Positions 44,589 to 54,165 of a DNA stretch of 64,000 bases are shown here, one piece after another (within the stretch, counting starts at the first letter, position 1; every line of letters starts with the position of its first letter). The DNA lies in contig OW386285.2 in assembly GCA_936432065.2 (NCBI GenBank), positions 168,466,425 through 168,530,424 of the forward strand. Direction: 5' to 3'. Position numbers and translations under genes: made by a program. The notes under the pieces are model-generated. The model worked only from the letters and a program-made list of their open reading frames with translations, made no database searches and was not told the DNA's origin. The stretch comes from Rutpela maculata (lineage: Eukaryota; Arthropoda; Insecta; Coleoptera; Cerambycidae).

Positions 44589-44859
44589 AAAGAGGGTATG
44601 CTGTGAACATTGTCGTGCCAATTCAACTTTCACGAGTTGTCCCTGCAATCTACAAAGGATACCGACTAGGTTGGCTCCAGCAAATTGTATCTTGTGTAGC
44701 CCCTTTAAACGCTATCATATTTTTAATAACTTAACATCTCAGTTTGTATCATTTACTTATTGTTGATATCATCGTACACTAAAGAGGCAATGACAGAAAG
44801 GCCTATAATTAGTTTGACTATAGATCACCAGGTGGCGTACTCCTTATTTTCAGACGCCT

Positions 44860-46440
44860 ATTGAGAAGCGTTTTTATTGGACGGATTCCATGATAACCAT
44901 TGTTTGGATTAAATCTGACGCAAGTAGGTGGAATATGTTCGTTGCCAATCGAGTGGCCGAAATACAAGAATTGTCTTCAAGGGACAATTAGTATCATGTA
45001 AGATCAGCCGAGAACCCGGCTGACATTGTCTCTAGAGGTATGGAACCTCAATTATTAAAAGATTCGATTTTGTGGTTTAATGGTCCTGAATTTCTGAAAC
45101 AGGATGAACCAAAATGGAGTATCAGTGATGTTACTGTTGATAGTAATTTACCTGAAGCAAAAGTTGTGTCAAATGCAGTTAATGTTCGCGTTGAAAATAA
45201 TAACGAGTTATACGTATTCTTTGGAAGAATTTCCTCGTTTCCTAAATTGTTACGCGTCATTGCCTATGTCCAAAGATTTACTTTTAATTGTCAAAGCGAA
45301 ATTAAAAGAAGTAATAATTTAACCATTGACGAATTGAATTCCGCTTTAGTTGTAATAGTACGCATGCTTCAGCAGGTACATTTTCAAAAAGAATTAGAAG
45401 TGGTTAGTGAGAATGCAATTTCCCGAGAGAAATTCAGTAAGTCAAAACTAAGGTTCTTGTCTCCATATATCGACAGAGATGGACTATTAAGAGTAGGTGG
45501 AAGGCTAAAACATGCTACCCATATTTCTGAAGCTCAAAGGCATCCTTTGATTTTACCCTATTCTTCTCATGTGACAAAATTAATTATACGTTATGAACAT
45601 GAAAGATTATTGCATGCCGGTGCACAATCTACATTATCTTCGTTAAGGCAAAGATTTTGGATAATTAACGGGCGTAACGCAGTTAGATTTATGATCCAAA
45701 AGTGCAATCGGTGTTTTAGATACAATGCTTCTCCTTCTAGTCAAATAATGTCGGACTTGCCTAGAGTTAGGATTACTCCTGCCAGACCGTTTTTAGTAGT
45801 AGGTTTAGATTATGCAGGCCCGATAGTAATTAAACAATCCAGAATTAGAAAATCTATTGTTACCAAAGGTTACATTTGCTTGTTTATATGCATGTCAACA
45901 AAAGCTATCCACACCGAGCTTGTGTCCGATATGATTACACAAACTTTTCTTTCTGCATTTAAACGATTTATTTCCCGTCGTGGAAAAGTTCTAAAGGTTT
46001 ATAGTGATAATGGCACTACGTTTAAAGGTGCAAGTCATGATTTAAATGCATTATATAGATTATTTCATTCTGAAAGTAGCGCTTCCATAGTGAAAGATTC
46101 AATGTCACTAGAAGGAGTGGACTGGAATTACATTCCTAGTTATTCACCTCATTGGGGTGGAATATGGGAAAATGGTGTCAAGCTGGTTAAACACCATTTA
46201 ACCAGAATCATGGGTAATACCCATTTAACGTATGAGGAGCTGAACACACTTCTTGTACAAATTGAAGGAATTGTGAATTCCAGGCCTCTCATATCCTTGT
46301 CTAGTGATCCAAATGATTACAATGTGCTCACCCCCTCACACTTCTTAATAAACGATACGGTAGTTGCGTTACCTGACAAGGCAGATTTGACCGAGTTGCC
46401 AATAACAGACTGCGTGCGTGGGAACAAGTTACGCAATTAA
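44860..46440 (+). pseudogene. BEL/Pao pol part 3: RNase H end and integrase
   Basis: It resumes the frame of part 2 with EKRFYWTDSMITIVWI (RNase H). A TAG at 44989-44991 replaces a codon just before YHVRSAENPADIVSRG. Integrase follows from about 45390: zinc-binding H...H...C..C (HERLLHAGAQ, QKCNRCFRY), then the catalytic triad in GLDYAGPI (about 45805), VYSDNGTTF (about 46010) and WENGVKLVKHHL (about 46170). It ends with NSRPLISLS and LTPSHFLIN. The frame is lost near 46405 and the last part continues in another frame. Integrase would insert element DNA; as it stands the chain is cut by the nonsense codon. Confidence 0.9.
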
Positions 46441-46715
46441 AGCAGCATTTTTGGAATCGCTGGAATCTTGAGTATTTGAATTCATTGCAAAAAAGATCTA
46501 AGTGGTTTTATGAGCAAACAAATATTAAGACAGGAGATCTTGTTTTAATTAAAGAAAATAATATACCTCCTTCACAGTGGTGTATGGGTAGGGTAGTTAA
46601 TATATTTCCTGGAAAGGATAATCGTGTTCAAGCTGTATCTGTAAAAACAAAGATTGGGAACGTGTACTCCCGTCCAATTACGAAATTATGTCTACTGCCT
46701 AGTCAGGAAACGTAA
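46405..46715 (+). pseudogene. BEL/Pao pol part 4: C-terminal domain
   Basis: In the new frame it reads RLRAWEQVTQLKQHFW and WNLEYLNSLQKRSKW, then VGDLVLI-type KTGDLVLIKENNIPPSQW and GRVVNIFPGKDNRVQAV, the DUF5641-like C-terminus of BEL/Pao Pol, ending with a stop at 46713-46715. Confidence 0.85.
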
Positions 46716-46753
46716 TTTGTTGGTTGAAAACGGAGTTTCAACGGGGGTGTATG

Positions 46754-46964
46754 TGTGATTTTGAAATGTATTAAAACATAAATCAAGATATTCAAAAGTT
46801 GTTACTAAGAAACAGGAAATATTAATAATGTGGTTGTAATTTTAATAAATAAAATATAGTCTTTACGTTGAAATTAGAACCATTTATTTGCCCTAAGTCG
46901 GGCTGGTCCACAAATCGAAGGTAATATTTTGACGAAACTAAACCATAAAGCTGAGCTTCCTTCA
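46754..46964 (+). repeat. BEL/Pao 3' LTR
   Basis: Same 211 bp as the 5' LTR with two differences counted (a C/T near 46837 and a C/T near 46959). Preceded by a purine-poor but G-rich stretch (AACGGGGGTGTA) where a polypurine tract is expected. Confidence 0.9.
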
Positions 46965-47536
46965 TTTATTGCGAAAAAATTTTAGTTGTTTTTTTAAGGT
47001 AATAATTGCTTATTGGTTTTTTTCAATTTTAGGTCTGTTTTAGACCATTAAATATTCTATTTATGTTGTAGATGACGATATTACACCTTTACCGTTTTTT
47101 CTCCAACACGCTTTCCAGGTTTGTATAAGTACCTCAACTTAAAACTTTAATTCTTAAAATAGTTGACTCCTGACTTCCCCTCCACCGCTCGTCAAATTTA
47201 AGATAAGGAAAATTTTTTTTTCAGATTTCTCCCTTTCTGCTCTTCAATTTCGAGATCTGGGGAAAATATATTTTTTTAACGAACTGCCACTAATACTAAT
47301 TAATGCAATAATTACATTGTTCAACAACTACTCGTACTTCTCAGGTGACACTGGTGACAGTTTAATTAAATTAAATAAGTTCTTCTTAATAATTATAAAT
47401 AAATAAAAATACTAGAACTCGAAGCGAGAACCTGAAAGATTTTCATATATTTTAAATAAGGCAAGAAATTCAATTTCACATAATAAAGACTTCATTCACC
47501 ACCATAAATATTGCTTTTAGCATCCGAAATAGCAGT

Positions 47537-47946
47537 CGCCAAGCTAGCTCAGTTGGTTGAAGCGTCAGTACTGTAATACCACAGTAGAGAAAAGACCAGT
47601 AGTTTCACTCGCAGCGGTCCCTTTAATATTTGTTGTACTCGATTTTATTTTTTTAAATCCACTGCGCATCTACTGTTTGTATCCCACGCGCATTTCGTCG
47701 ACAGTGGTGACTGTTCAGAAACGTAAACGTAAACAAAAATAAACATCCGCCCCACCCTATATCATCACTGCCGTCCACTGTCGTCGTGCCGTCCACTGCG
47801 CATCGAATAGTTTAAGCCCACGCGTATCGCATGCGCACTGAAAATCTTATACAACTGTTCCGGCTGAGTCGGACTACTGGTCTTTTCTCTACTGTGGTAA
47901 TACGGACAACGGGAGACATGTAGGTTCGAATCCTATATACGGACCG
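47537..47946 (+). pseudogene. tRNA-like module 2 of element A (split)
   Basis: GCCAAGCTAGCTCAGTTGG gives an acceptor-like start and box A. The loop CTGTAAT at 47571-47577 sits where an anticodon loop with GTA would be. After the 47580-47896 insertion it resumes TACGGACAACGGGAGAC and TAGGTTCGAATCCTA, a good box B with T stem. The B copy (54096-54165) is uninterrupted but lacks part of the anticodon region. Anticodon identity is a guess. Confidence 0.5.
47580..47896. mobile_element. 317-bp miniature TIR element in tRNA-like module 2
   Basis: Ends CACAGTAGAGAAAAGACCAG and its exact inverse. GTAATAC is at 47573-47579 and 47897-47903, a 7-bp duplication (8 with one mismatch). The B copy gives the empty site. 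The interior holds no gene. Superfamily not assigned. Confidence 0.8.
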
Positions 47947-48659
47947 CAATTGGTAAAGGTAAGTAAAAATGAATTTAATAACTTAATAAATATCATAATT
48001 TGGAGGCAACCCTTGTGAGAAAAAATTGGAGTGATGGTAAACAATATTAGATATCCCAGGTAGCAAGGGATATCTAATGACGTCAAAATTTGGTGATTCT
48101 GGTCAAAAAGACGTCAGGGCACTAAAAATCGACGACAGAATGACGTCTTATAAATGACATTAAAATGACGTGCTACACATCACGTCATATTGTCGTCTTT
48201 TTTTTGGTGTTAAATTTATTTATATTTTATCGGATTACAAACTTTAAAACTCGCTAATGGCATTTTGTTATCGTAAGCAGAGTGTAAAGTTAAAAAAAAA
48301 AATAAACTGTGTCGTGAGGGATAAGTATTGGCGTTTTTATTCGAGGATATAATGTTTTTTAACATTATCCAAAATAACTTATATTCGAAAGAGTTTGCAA
48401 AGATTCGGCAGTTTATTTGTTTAAATTATATTTCTATCTATTCTTTTAAGTAATAATAAAATTAGATTAAAATGCATTAAAAAGCAAAATCTATCCGTTG
48501 CGTGTTCCAGTTCCAACTATAAAGTCTTTAGGTAAGTACCTTGAGAAAGGTTGGTGGTAGAGTGCTTAAGGCGTCGTCTTCCTTATTGCTTTTGGCAAAC
48601 AGAAAATCAAGATCAACCAACCCCCAAAACCTAGACCCACTACCCCTACTCAAATACCA

Positions 48660-49905
48660 ATGGAAACGGACATCTCACAAGGCTTTGTTACACCCAGAAA
48701 ATCTATCAAAATAGCGCAATTCATACAACCCTCAGTGGCTGGAATTATTCCCATTCAAAACCAATTTTCTGTATTAAACACCGTAGCAGCCCAAATAAAA
48801 GAAAAAACTATCACTACTACTCAAAACACAGGTGCAAAACCCAAGAATACACAAAAGAAAACAAATGAAGTACAATACAAAAATCCACCAATTGTACTGC
48901 AAGGTTCCATCAAGTCGCATCAGGATATGACTAAAGAACTAAAATTGCATATTAAAAAAGGATTCTACCTAAAATATGCTCCTAAATCAATTTTACTATA
49001 TATCTCTGACGTAGAAGAATATAAATTTTACAAAAGTAAACTTATCCACCAAGTCGATGTAAAATTCCACACCTATACATCAAAAGACGAAAAAACACAT
49101 GCATTCGTATTGAGAGGCTTGCAGGGCGACCCTAAGCTTGAAGACATACAAGAAGAACTCGAGGATAACCATGACCTACCTGTCAGGAATGTTTTCAAAA
49201 TGAAAACTAAATTCTCTCCTCTTTACCTCATTATCACGGATAACAATGTCACTCTCCGAGAACTGCAGCAGAGAATAAAATTTTTAATGTAAACAAAAAT
49301 AGAGTGGGAGCGCAGAAAAAACGAGAGACAAATATCGCAATGTCGCAGATGCCAATTATGGAGGCATGCGACAAGCAACTGCCACCGAGATCCAAAATGC
49401 GTAAAATGTGCAGGGTGGACAAGATCACACTGCATCAAACATAAATTGTGCAGTTTATCAGGCTAAGATAAACATTATGAACAAGAACGCAGAAAAGCGA
49501 GGAGATTCTATACCACAATATAAACCCGTCCAAGTCCCGACAAGAAATGTGTGGGAGGAGCGAGCTCGCAAAAGGTCAGTCACCGCCATCACAGACGACA
49601 GCGTCGAGGCAGGCCCAGGCAATAGTACCCAACCCAGTAGAGGGGAGCCTACTCAGACGAAGGGACGTCCTACACCAGCGAACACAGAAGATCCCGCGCT
49701 TACGGTAGGTACGTCGGGAGATTTCTCTCAATTGATAACAGTCACTAATAAATTAAATACTCTAATAAACATCAAAGAAACAATTAAAGCAATTACTCAG
49801 CTAAATAACTTACTTGAAAAAGCTAATACAGATATGGACGTGTTATCTATAATGCAGGACTTTACAACTAACATCCTCCCCAAATATAGATTACGTCATG
49901 TTTAA
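48660..49905 (+). pseudogene. Jockey-like ORF1 (RNA-binding, zinc knuckles), one stop and one frameshift
   Basis: ATG at 48660 (METDISQGFVTPRKS). A basic, Q/T-rich N-terminus leads to an RRM-like region (IVLQGSIKSHQDMTKELK, then HAFVLRGLQGDPKLEDIQEE). A TAA at 49290-49292 interrupts before EWERRKNERQISQCRRCQLW, RHATSNCHRDPKCVKC, two to three CCHC-type knuckles. After CIKH the frame shifts near 49440 to NCAVYQAKINIMNKN and runs to TAA 49903-49905. This matches Jockey ORF1, which binds element RNA. Upstream codons in frame before 48660 cannot be excluded. Confidence 0.8.
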
Positions 49906-52579
49906 AATTTCATTATGGAATGCGAACGGACTAATGAGCAAGAAAATAGAATATATCAATTATCTATATAACGAAAATATTGATGTCGCTTTTGTCACGG
50001 AAACTTTTTTAAAACAACTAAATAAATTAAACATTTCAAACTATGTTATACATAGGAACGATAGAATAGGTAGACGAAAGGGAGGAGTGGCTGTCCTCGT
50101 AAAAAGAGGCATACCACACCTTCCCCTTCCCACTATTAATATTCCTATAGAGAACTGCTCTATTAAGCTTAACGACGGTACAGTATTAACATGTGCTTAC
50201 AACCCTCCAGCAAACAGAATAACTGACGCACATTTGGATCAGTTATTTGCTCATACTAGGGTGATTATACTTGGGGATTTGAACGCCAAACACCCCACGT
50301 GGAACAACCGACGCAGTAATGGGAATGGCAACACAATAAATGACTACGCAATGAGGGAACATATTGCAGTTATAGCCTCAGAGACACCAACGCATTTCCC
50401 CCTGAATCGAACTTCACCGACAACTATAGATATTGTTTTAAATAAAAACTCCCCTCACCCTATTCAACCCTTTTCCCTACCCCTCCTATCCTCAGACCAC
50501 AATCCTATACACATGGAACTTGCAGATACTCAGATTGACGACGTCAGAAGACAAATTTTTAACTATAAAAATGTAAACTGGCCAAAATTTCGTCAAATTA
50601 TTAACCAACAACTTGAGATTAACAACAATATTAATACCACTGAGCAACTTGACGACGAGGTCGACCGCCTCACGAGAATGATTACAAATGCAAGAAATCG
50701 CACAGCTAAATTAATTTCTCAAAAACCAAGAGAAGAAATCATCCCTCGTGAGATTGTCGATCTCATACGTTTCAAAAACAGAGTAAAAAGAAAATGGCAA
50801 AGATTTCGAAGGCCAATAGACAGAGACAGAGTTAAGGATTTGCAGGCGAACATTAATAACCAACTTAGTAAACATAAAGAAGATTCATGGAATAATAAAA
50901 TTAAAAGACTTACCACTAAAGACAATTCACTATGGAAAATCTCAAAACTATTCAACAAAAAATTCCCGCAAATCCCTACCCTTATCAGTAACGGCCAAAC
51001 ACATAGCCTAGACGCCGAAAAAGCTGACGTCATCGCTGATTATTTGCAGAGCACAAATACCACCCCCCCTAATTCTACCCCTTTCCAAGAGCAGGTTACG
51101 GCTCACGTTCGTAACCTGCGTCCTAGATACCCTATCCCTTCCAATAAACTCCCTAAACTCCTTACCACCCCCTCTGAGGTTCAAAAATTTATCAAGTACT
51201 CCCCAAACAACAAAGCTCCGGGGATAGATACAATCTCTAACATCGTCCTCAAAAACCTCCCCAAAAAAGCGATAGTACAAATTACTTATATAATTAATGC
51301 AACTATTAAACTGCAATATTTTCCCTCCAAGTGGAAAATTGCCATTGTAATTCCTATTCTAAAGCCGAACAAGGAACCTCACAAACCGGGGAGTTATCGG
51401 CCAATCTCCCTTCTTAACACCCTCTCAAAATTGGCCGAAAAAGTGATTCTGGGACACCTAAATAGGTTCGTGGGGAAAAAACACCTACTACCTACTCAGC
51501 AGTTCGGCTTTAGACAAGGACATACCACAACGCATGCTATTTGCAAACTAGTGCAGGACACGTTGCACAGTTTTAATAAAAAACAGTGTAACGTCGTCCT
51601 GCTGGTTGACATAGAAAAAGCGTTTGATTCCACGTGGAGGAATGGACTCATCTACAAAATGGACGTCATACATCACTTCCCCAAGTATATTACAATGCTG
51701 ATAAGCTCCTTCTTGTCAGACAGGTACATCCTGGTACGGGTAAATAACTCGTTATCGAACAAGACTAGGCTCTCCGCAGGAGTTCCTCAAGGGTCCTCTC
51801 TTTCACCCATCCTCTACAACCTATTTACCTCTGACATTCCCTCCTACCCCAATACCTCACTACTCCTTTACGCTGATGACGTAACCATCTATGCCAGCAG
51901 CTTCTATGCCCAAACCGCCATCCAAAAAATCCGCTACCACTTAAATAAACTAACAGCCTATTACGAGAAATGGAAAATCAAAATAAACCCTAACAAAACG
52001 GAATCAATTACTTTTAATAGGAAAGTCACAAACATAAAAACAATTACTAAGCTAAAAATCGGTGGGCAGGAAGTTGCTGAGCACAACACAATAAAATTTC
52101 TGGGAGTCTCTTTAGACAAAAGACTGTGCTTTGGGCCACACATTACGCGGGCAATAAATCTAGCCTATGGGGCGCTCAGTCGTCTGTATCCCTTGGTGAA
52201 CAGGCGGAGTAAATTAACCACAAAAAATAAGTTAGCATTATATAAAACCATCTTCAGACCTATCCTGCTCTATGGCTGCGTGGCCTGGAATGGAGCCTCC
52301 AACACGCAGCTGGGCAGGATACAAGTTACACAGAACAAGATACTCCGTCTGCTGACCAACTCACCTAGATATACGACGATTGAGCAGCTCCATAGGATTA
52401 CTTCAATGCCTATGGTTATCGATCACGTCAGAGAGGTCTCCCAGAAATTTTTCATGCACAAAATCGATGTTTCGGAACTTACCCGGAGTATTGCCGACCT
52501 GAGAAGTTACGACAATCCATCCCATACCCATAAACTTCTACACCAAAAATTGGAGATATATAACCTCAGGAGGCAATAG
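49898..52579 (+). CDS. Jockey-like ORF2: endonuclease and reverse transcriptase, 893 aa
   Basis: ATG at 49898 overlaps the ORF1 stop (ATGTTTAA). Residues 1-220 are an apurinic-type endonuclease: ISLWNANGL, FVTETFLK, ILGDLNAKHPTWNNR, DIVLNK and SDHNPIHM. Residues about 420-740 are the RT: KAPGIDTISN, YRPISLLNTLSKLAEKV, QFGFRQGHTTTHAI, LLVDIEKAFDSTW, GVPQGSSLSPILYN and LLYADDVTIY (Y of YADD is residue 658), then FLGVSLDKRLCFGPHI. A C-terminal tail without RNase H follows (LYGCVAWNGAS). All catalytic motifs seen are intact. It would nick target DNA and copy the RNA from the nick. Length is normal for the clade. Confidence 0.95.
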   Translation: MFKISLWNANGLMSKKIEYINYLYNENIDVAFVTETFLKQLNKLNISNYVIHRNDRIGRRKGGVAVLVKRGIPHLPLPTINIPIENCSIKLNDGTVLTCAYNPPANRITDAHLDQLFAHTRVIILGDLNAKHPTWNNRRSNGNGNTINDYAMREHIAVIASETPTHFPLNRTSPTTIDIVLNKNSPHPIQPFSLPLLSSDHNPIHMELADTQIDDVRRQIFNYKNVNWPKFRQIINQQLEINNNINTTEQLDDEVDRLTRMITNARNRTAKLISQKPREEIIPREIVDLIRFKNRVKRKWQRFRRPIDRDRVKDLQANINNQLSKHKEDSWNNKIKRLTTKDNSLWKISKLFNKKFPQIPTLISNGQTHSLDAEKADVIADYLQSTNTTPPNSTPFQEQVTAHVRNLRPRYPIPSNKLPKLLTTPSEVQKFIKYSPNNKAPGIDTISNIVLKNLPKKAIVQITYIINATIKLQYFPSKWKIAIVIPILKPNKEPHKPGSYRPISLLNTLSKLAEKVILGHLNRFVGKKHLLPTQQFGFRQGHTTTHAICKLVQDTLHSFNKKQCNVVLLVDIEKAFDSTWRNGLIYKMDVIHHFPKYITMLISSFLSDRYILVRVNNSLSNKTRLSAGVPQGSSLSPILYNLFTSDIPSYPNTSLLLYADDVTIYASSFYAQTAIQKIRYHLNKLTAYYEKWKIKINPNKTESITFNRKVTNIKTITKLKIGGQEVAEHNTIKFLGVSLDKRLCFGPHITRAINLAYGALSRLYPLVNRRSKLTTKNKLALYKTIFRPILLYGCVAWNGASNTQLGRIQVTQNKILRLLTNSPRYTTIEQLHRITSMPMVIDHVREVSQKFFMHKIDVSELTRSIADLRSYDNPSHTHKLLHQKLEIYNLRRQ

Positions 52580-53417
52580 TCCGGGGATACCCCACAAAAA
52601 ATCCTTTCCCAGCACTTTCCTAGCCCCGCAATACACCCCCTTTGAGGAATCCTGTATTAGGATAACATAAAATTAAAAGTTTCTCGGACCAAGTTTCTCG
52701 GACCAAGCCATATCCTCTTAAGTCGTATCTCAATGAAGATATAAATTTTGCCATAAAAACCTATCAGTTTGCTATAAAAACTCTATTTTACACTTTGACG
52801 ACAAGCAATTATATCAAGCAGGTTTTTTAGGTCTTTCTTTTCCTGCGTTATAGACACACATCTGTATACCTCTTGAATCTTATATTCTCCTATTACCTTA
52901 AGCTGCGGCATGACTAAATAAATGCATATTAACTTATGAAAATATGCATATTGCATTTAAATAATAAAGAATTATGAGAGCAATATCTCCCGGCTACCAC
53001 CTGCCATTGTTTGGGCGCATCACGCCGACGCGCGTTTGTTACGCCTGTTCAAAAAACATAATGATGTCTTTACATACTATTTGAGATAATGCCATTAGAT
53101 ATAATTCTCCAAATGGCATGTACATATAAAGTTCAATAAAGAAATGTAATCGTAATCGTAATCGTCGTCTTCCGAGTCATGAGTCGACGGTTCGGTCCCT
53201 GCTCATTCCGTTTTTTTTTTATTGCGAAAAAGATTTTAGTTGTTTTTTTTAAGGTAATAATTGCTTATTGGTTTTTTCAATTTTAGGTCTGTTTTAGACC
53301 ATTAAATATTCTATTTATGTTGTAGATGACGATATTACACCTTTACCGGTTTTTCTCCAACACGCTTCCCAGGTTTGTATAAGTACCTCAACTTAAAACT
53401 TTAATTCTTAAAATAGT

Positions 53418-53716
53418 CAAGGGCGGATCTGGACCTTGAGCTTGGGGGGGGGGGAGAAATCTGAAAATATTTTTCGCCCTAAAATTTTTTTGAAGAGCGG
53501 GCGGGGGGAGAAATCCGAAAAAAAATTTTTTTCGTCCCAAATTTCATCCTAAAAAATTTAAAATGAAAATTTCTTGGAAGGGGGGGTAATTACCCTATTA
53601 AAAAATTTTTTCTTCCCAAAATTAACAAAAATCATACCATTTTAAAACAAAAATTGACGATTTACAGAATCTTGGGGGGGTAATTACCCCGTTACCCCCC
53701 CATAAATCCGCGCCTG
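53418..53716. mobile_element. hAT-type miniature element, 299 bp, in element B
   Basis: Ends CAAGGGCGGATCTGG and, inverted, CAGGCGCGGATTTATGG. AAAATAGT flanks it at 53410-53417 and 53717-53724 (8 bp). Element A at about 47160 shows the empty site. The inside is G-run rich (GGGGGG) with no gene. Confidence 0.85.
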
Positions 53717-54095
53717 AAAATAGTTGACTCCTGACTTCCTCTCCACCGCTCATCAAATTTGAGATGAGGAAAATTTTTTTTTCGGATTTCTCCCTCTCTG
53801 CTCTTCAATTTCGAGATCTGGGGAAATATTTTTTTTTTAACGAACCGCCACTAATACTAATTAATGCAATAATTATGTTCAACAACTACTCGAACTTCTC
53901 AGGTGACACTGGTGACAGTTTAATTAAATTAAATAAGTTCTTCTTAATAATTATAAATAAATAAAAATACTAGTAACTCGAAGCGAGAACATGAAAGATT
54001 TTCATATATTTTAAATAAGGCAAGAAATTCAATTTCACATAATAAAGACTTCATTCACCACAATAAATACTGCTTTTAGCATCCGAAATAGCAGT

Positions 54096-54165
54096 CGCCA
54101 AGCTAGCTCGGTTGAAGCGATACGGACAACGGGAGACATGTAGGTTCAAATCCTACGGACCGCAA
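54096..54165 (+). pseudogene. tRNA-like module 2 of element B
   Basis: GCCAAGCTAGCTCGGTTGAAG (box A region), then ATACGGACAACGGG and TAGGTTCAAATCCTACGG (box B and T stem). Shortened between the D and anticodon regions compared with A, so probably not a tRNA gene. Confidence 0.45.

Larger units (their letters stand above)
36504..44859. mobile_element. TIR element with AGGCGTCTGAA ends inside BEL/Pao pol, AT duplication
   Basis: Ends AGGCGTCTGAATTTAAG and, inverted, AGGCGTCTGAAAATAAG. A second inverted block, ACTAATTATAGGCC, lies about 45-55 bases inside each end. AT flanks it at 36502-36503 and 44860-44861, and removal rejoins pol exactly (PIPI-EKRF). A parse with no duplication and ends TAGGCGTC is equally consistent. 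Its own sequence is about 1.1 kb (36504-37359 and 44591-44859) with no gene seen. The CCCAGTCAGCAC element is nested within. Confidence 0.85.
32471..46964 (+). mobile_element. BEL/Pao LTR retrotransposon, interrupted by nested elements
   Basis: Two 211-bp LTRs (32471-32681, 46754-46964) differ at two positions that I can count. The site is flanked by TTATTG (32465-32470 and 46966-46971; up to TTTATTG can be matched). Gag and pol of BEL/Pao type lie between them. Pol is split at 36503/44860 by an 8.36-kb insertion. The coding part also has at least three frame changes and one TAG. The near identity of the LTRs points to a recent insertion, so all elements inside it are more recent still. Confidence 0.9.
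46972..48054. mobile_element. Middle piece of element A
   Basis: About 1.08 kb that aligns from end to end with 53218-54270 of element B, apart from the 47580-47896 insert here and the 53418-53716 insert in B. It starts GCGAAAAAATTTTAG, right after the BEL/Pao target duplication, and ends AATATTAGATAT, where B is inserted. It holds tRNA-like module 2. Frames inside it are short and not conserved. Confidence 0.85.
48583..53162 (+). mobile_element. Jockey-like non-LTR retrotransposon, near full length
   Basis: CGTCGTCTTCC is at 48572-48582 and 53163-53173, an 11-bp target duplication. The 5' end is about 77 bases before the first ATG and may be slightly truncated. ORF1 (48660-49905, damaged) and ORF2 (49898-52579, intact) overlap by 8 bases. 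A 580-base 3' UTR ends with AATAAAG and a (TAATCG)n tail of about three units. With an intact ORF2 this is the element in the window closest to activity. Confidence 0.9.
48547..53209 (+). pseudogene. tRNA-like module 1 of element B, split by the Jockey-like element
   Basis: GGTGGTAGAGTGCTTAAGG (box A part, 48552) and, after 53173, GAGTCATGAGTCGACGG and GTTCGGTCCCTGCTCATT (box B part) followed by a T run. It is the counterpart of 32288-32459. Confidence 0.5.
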
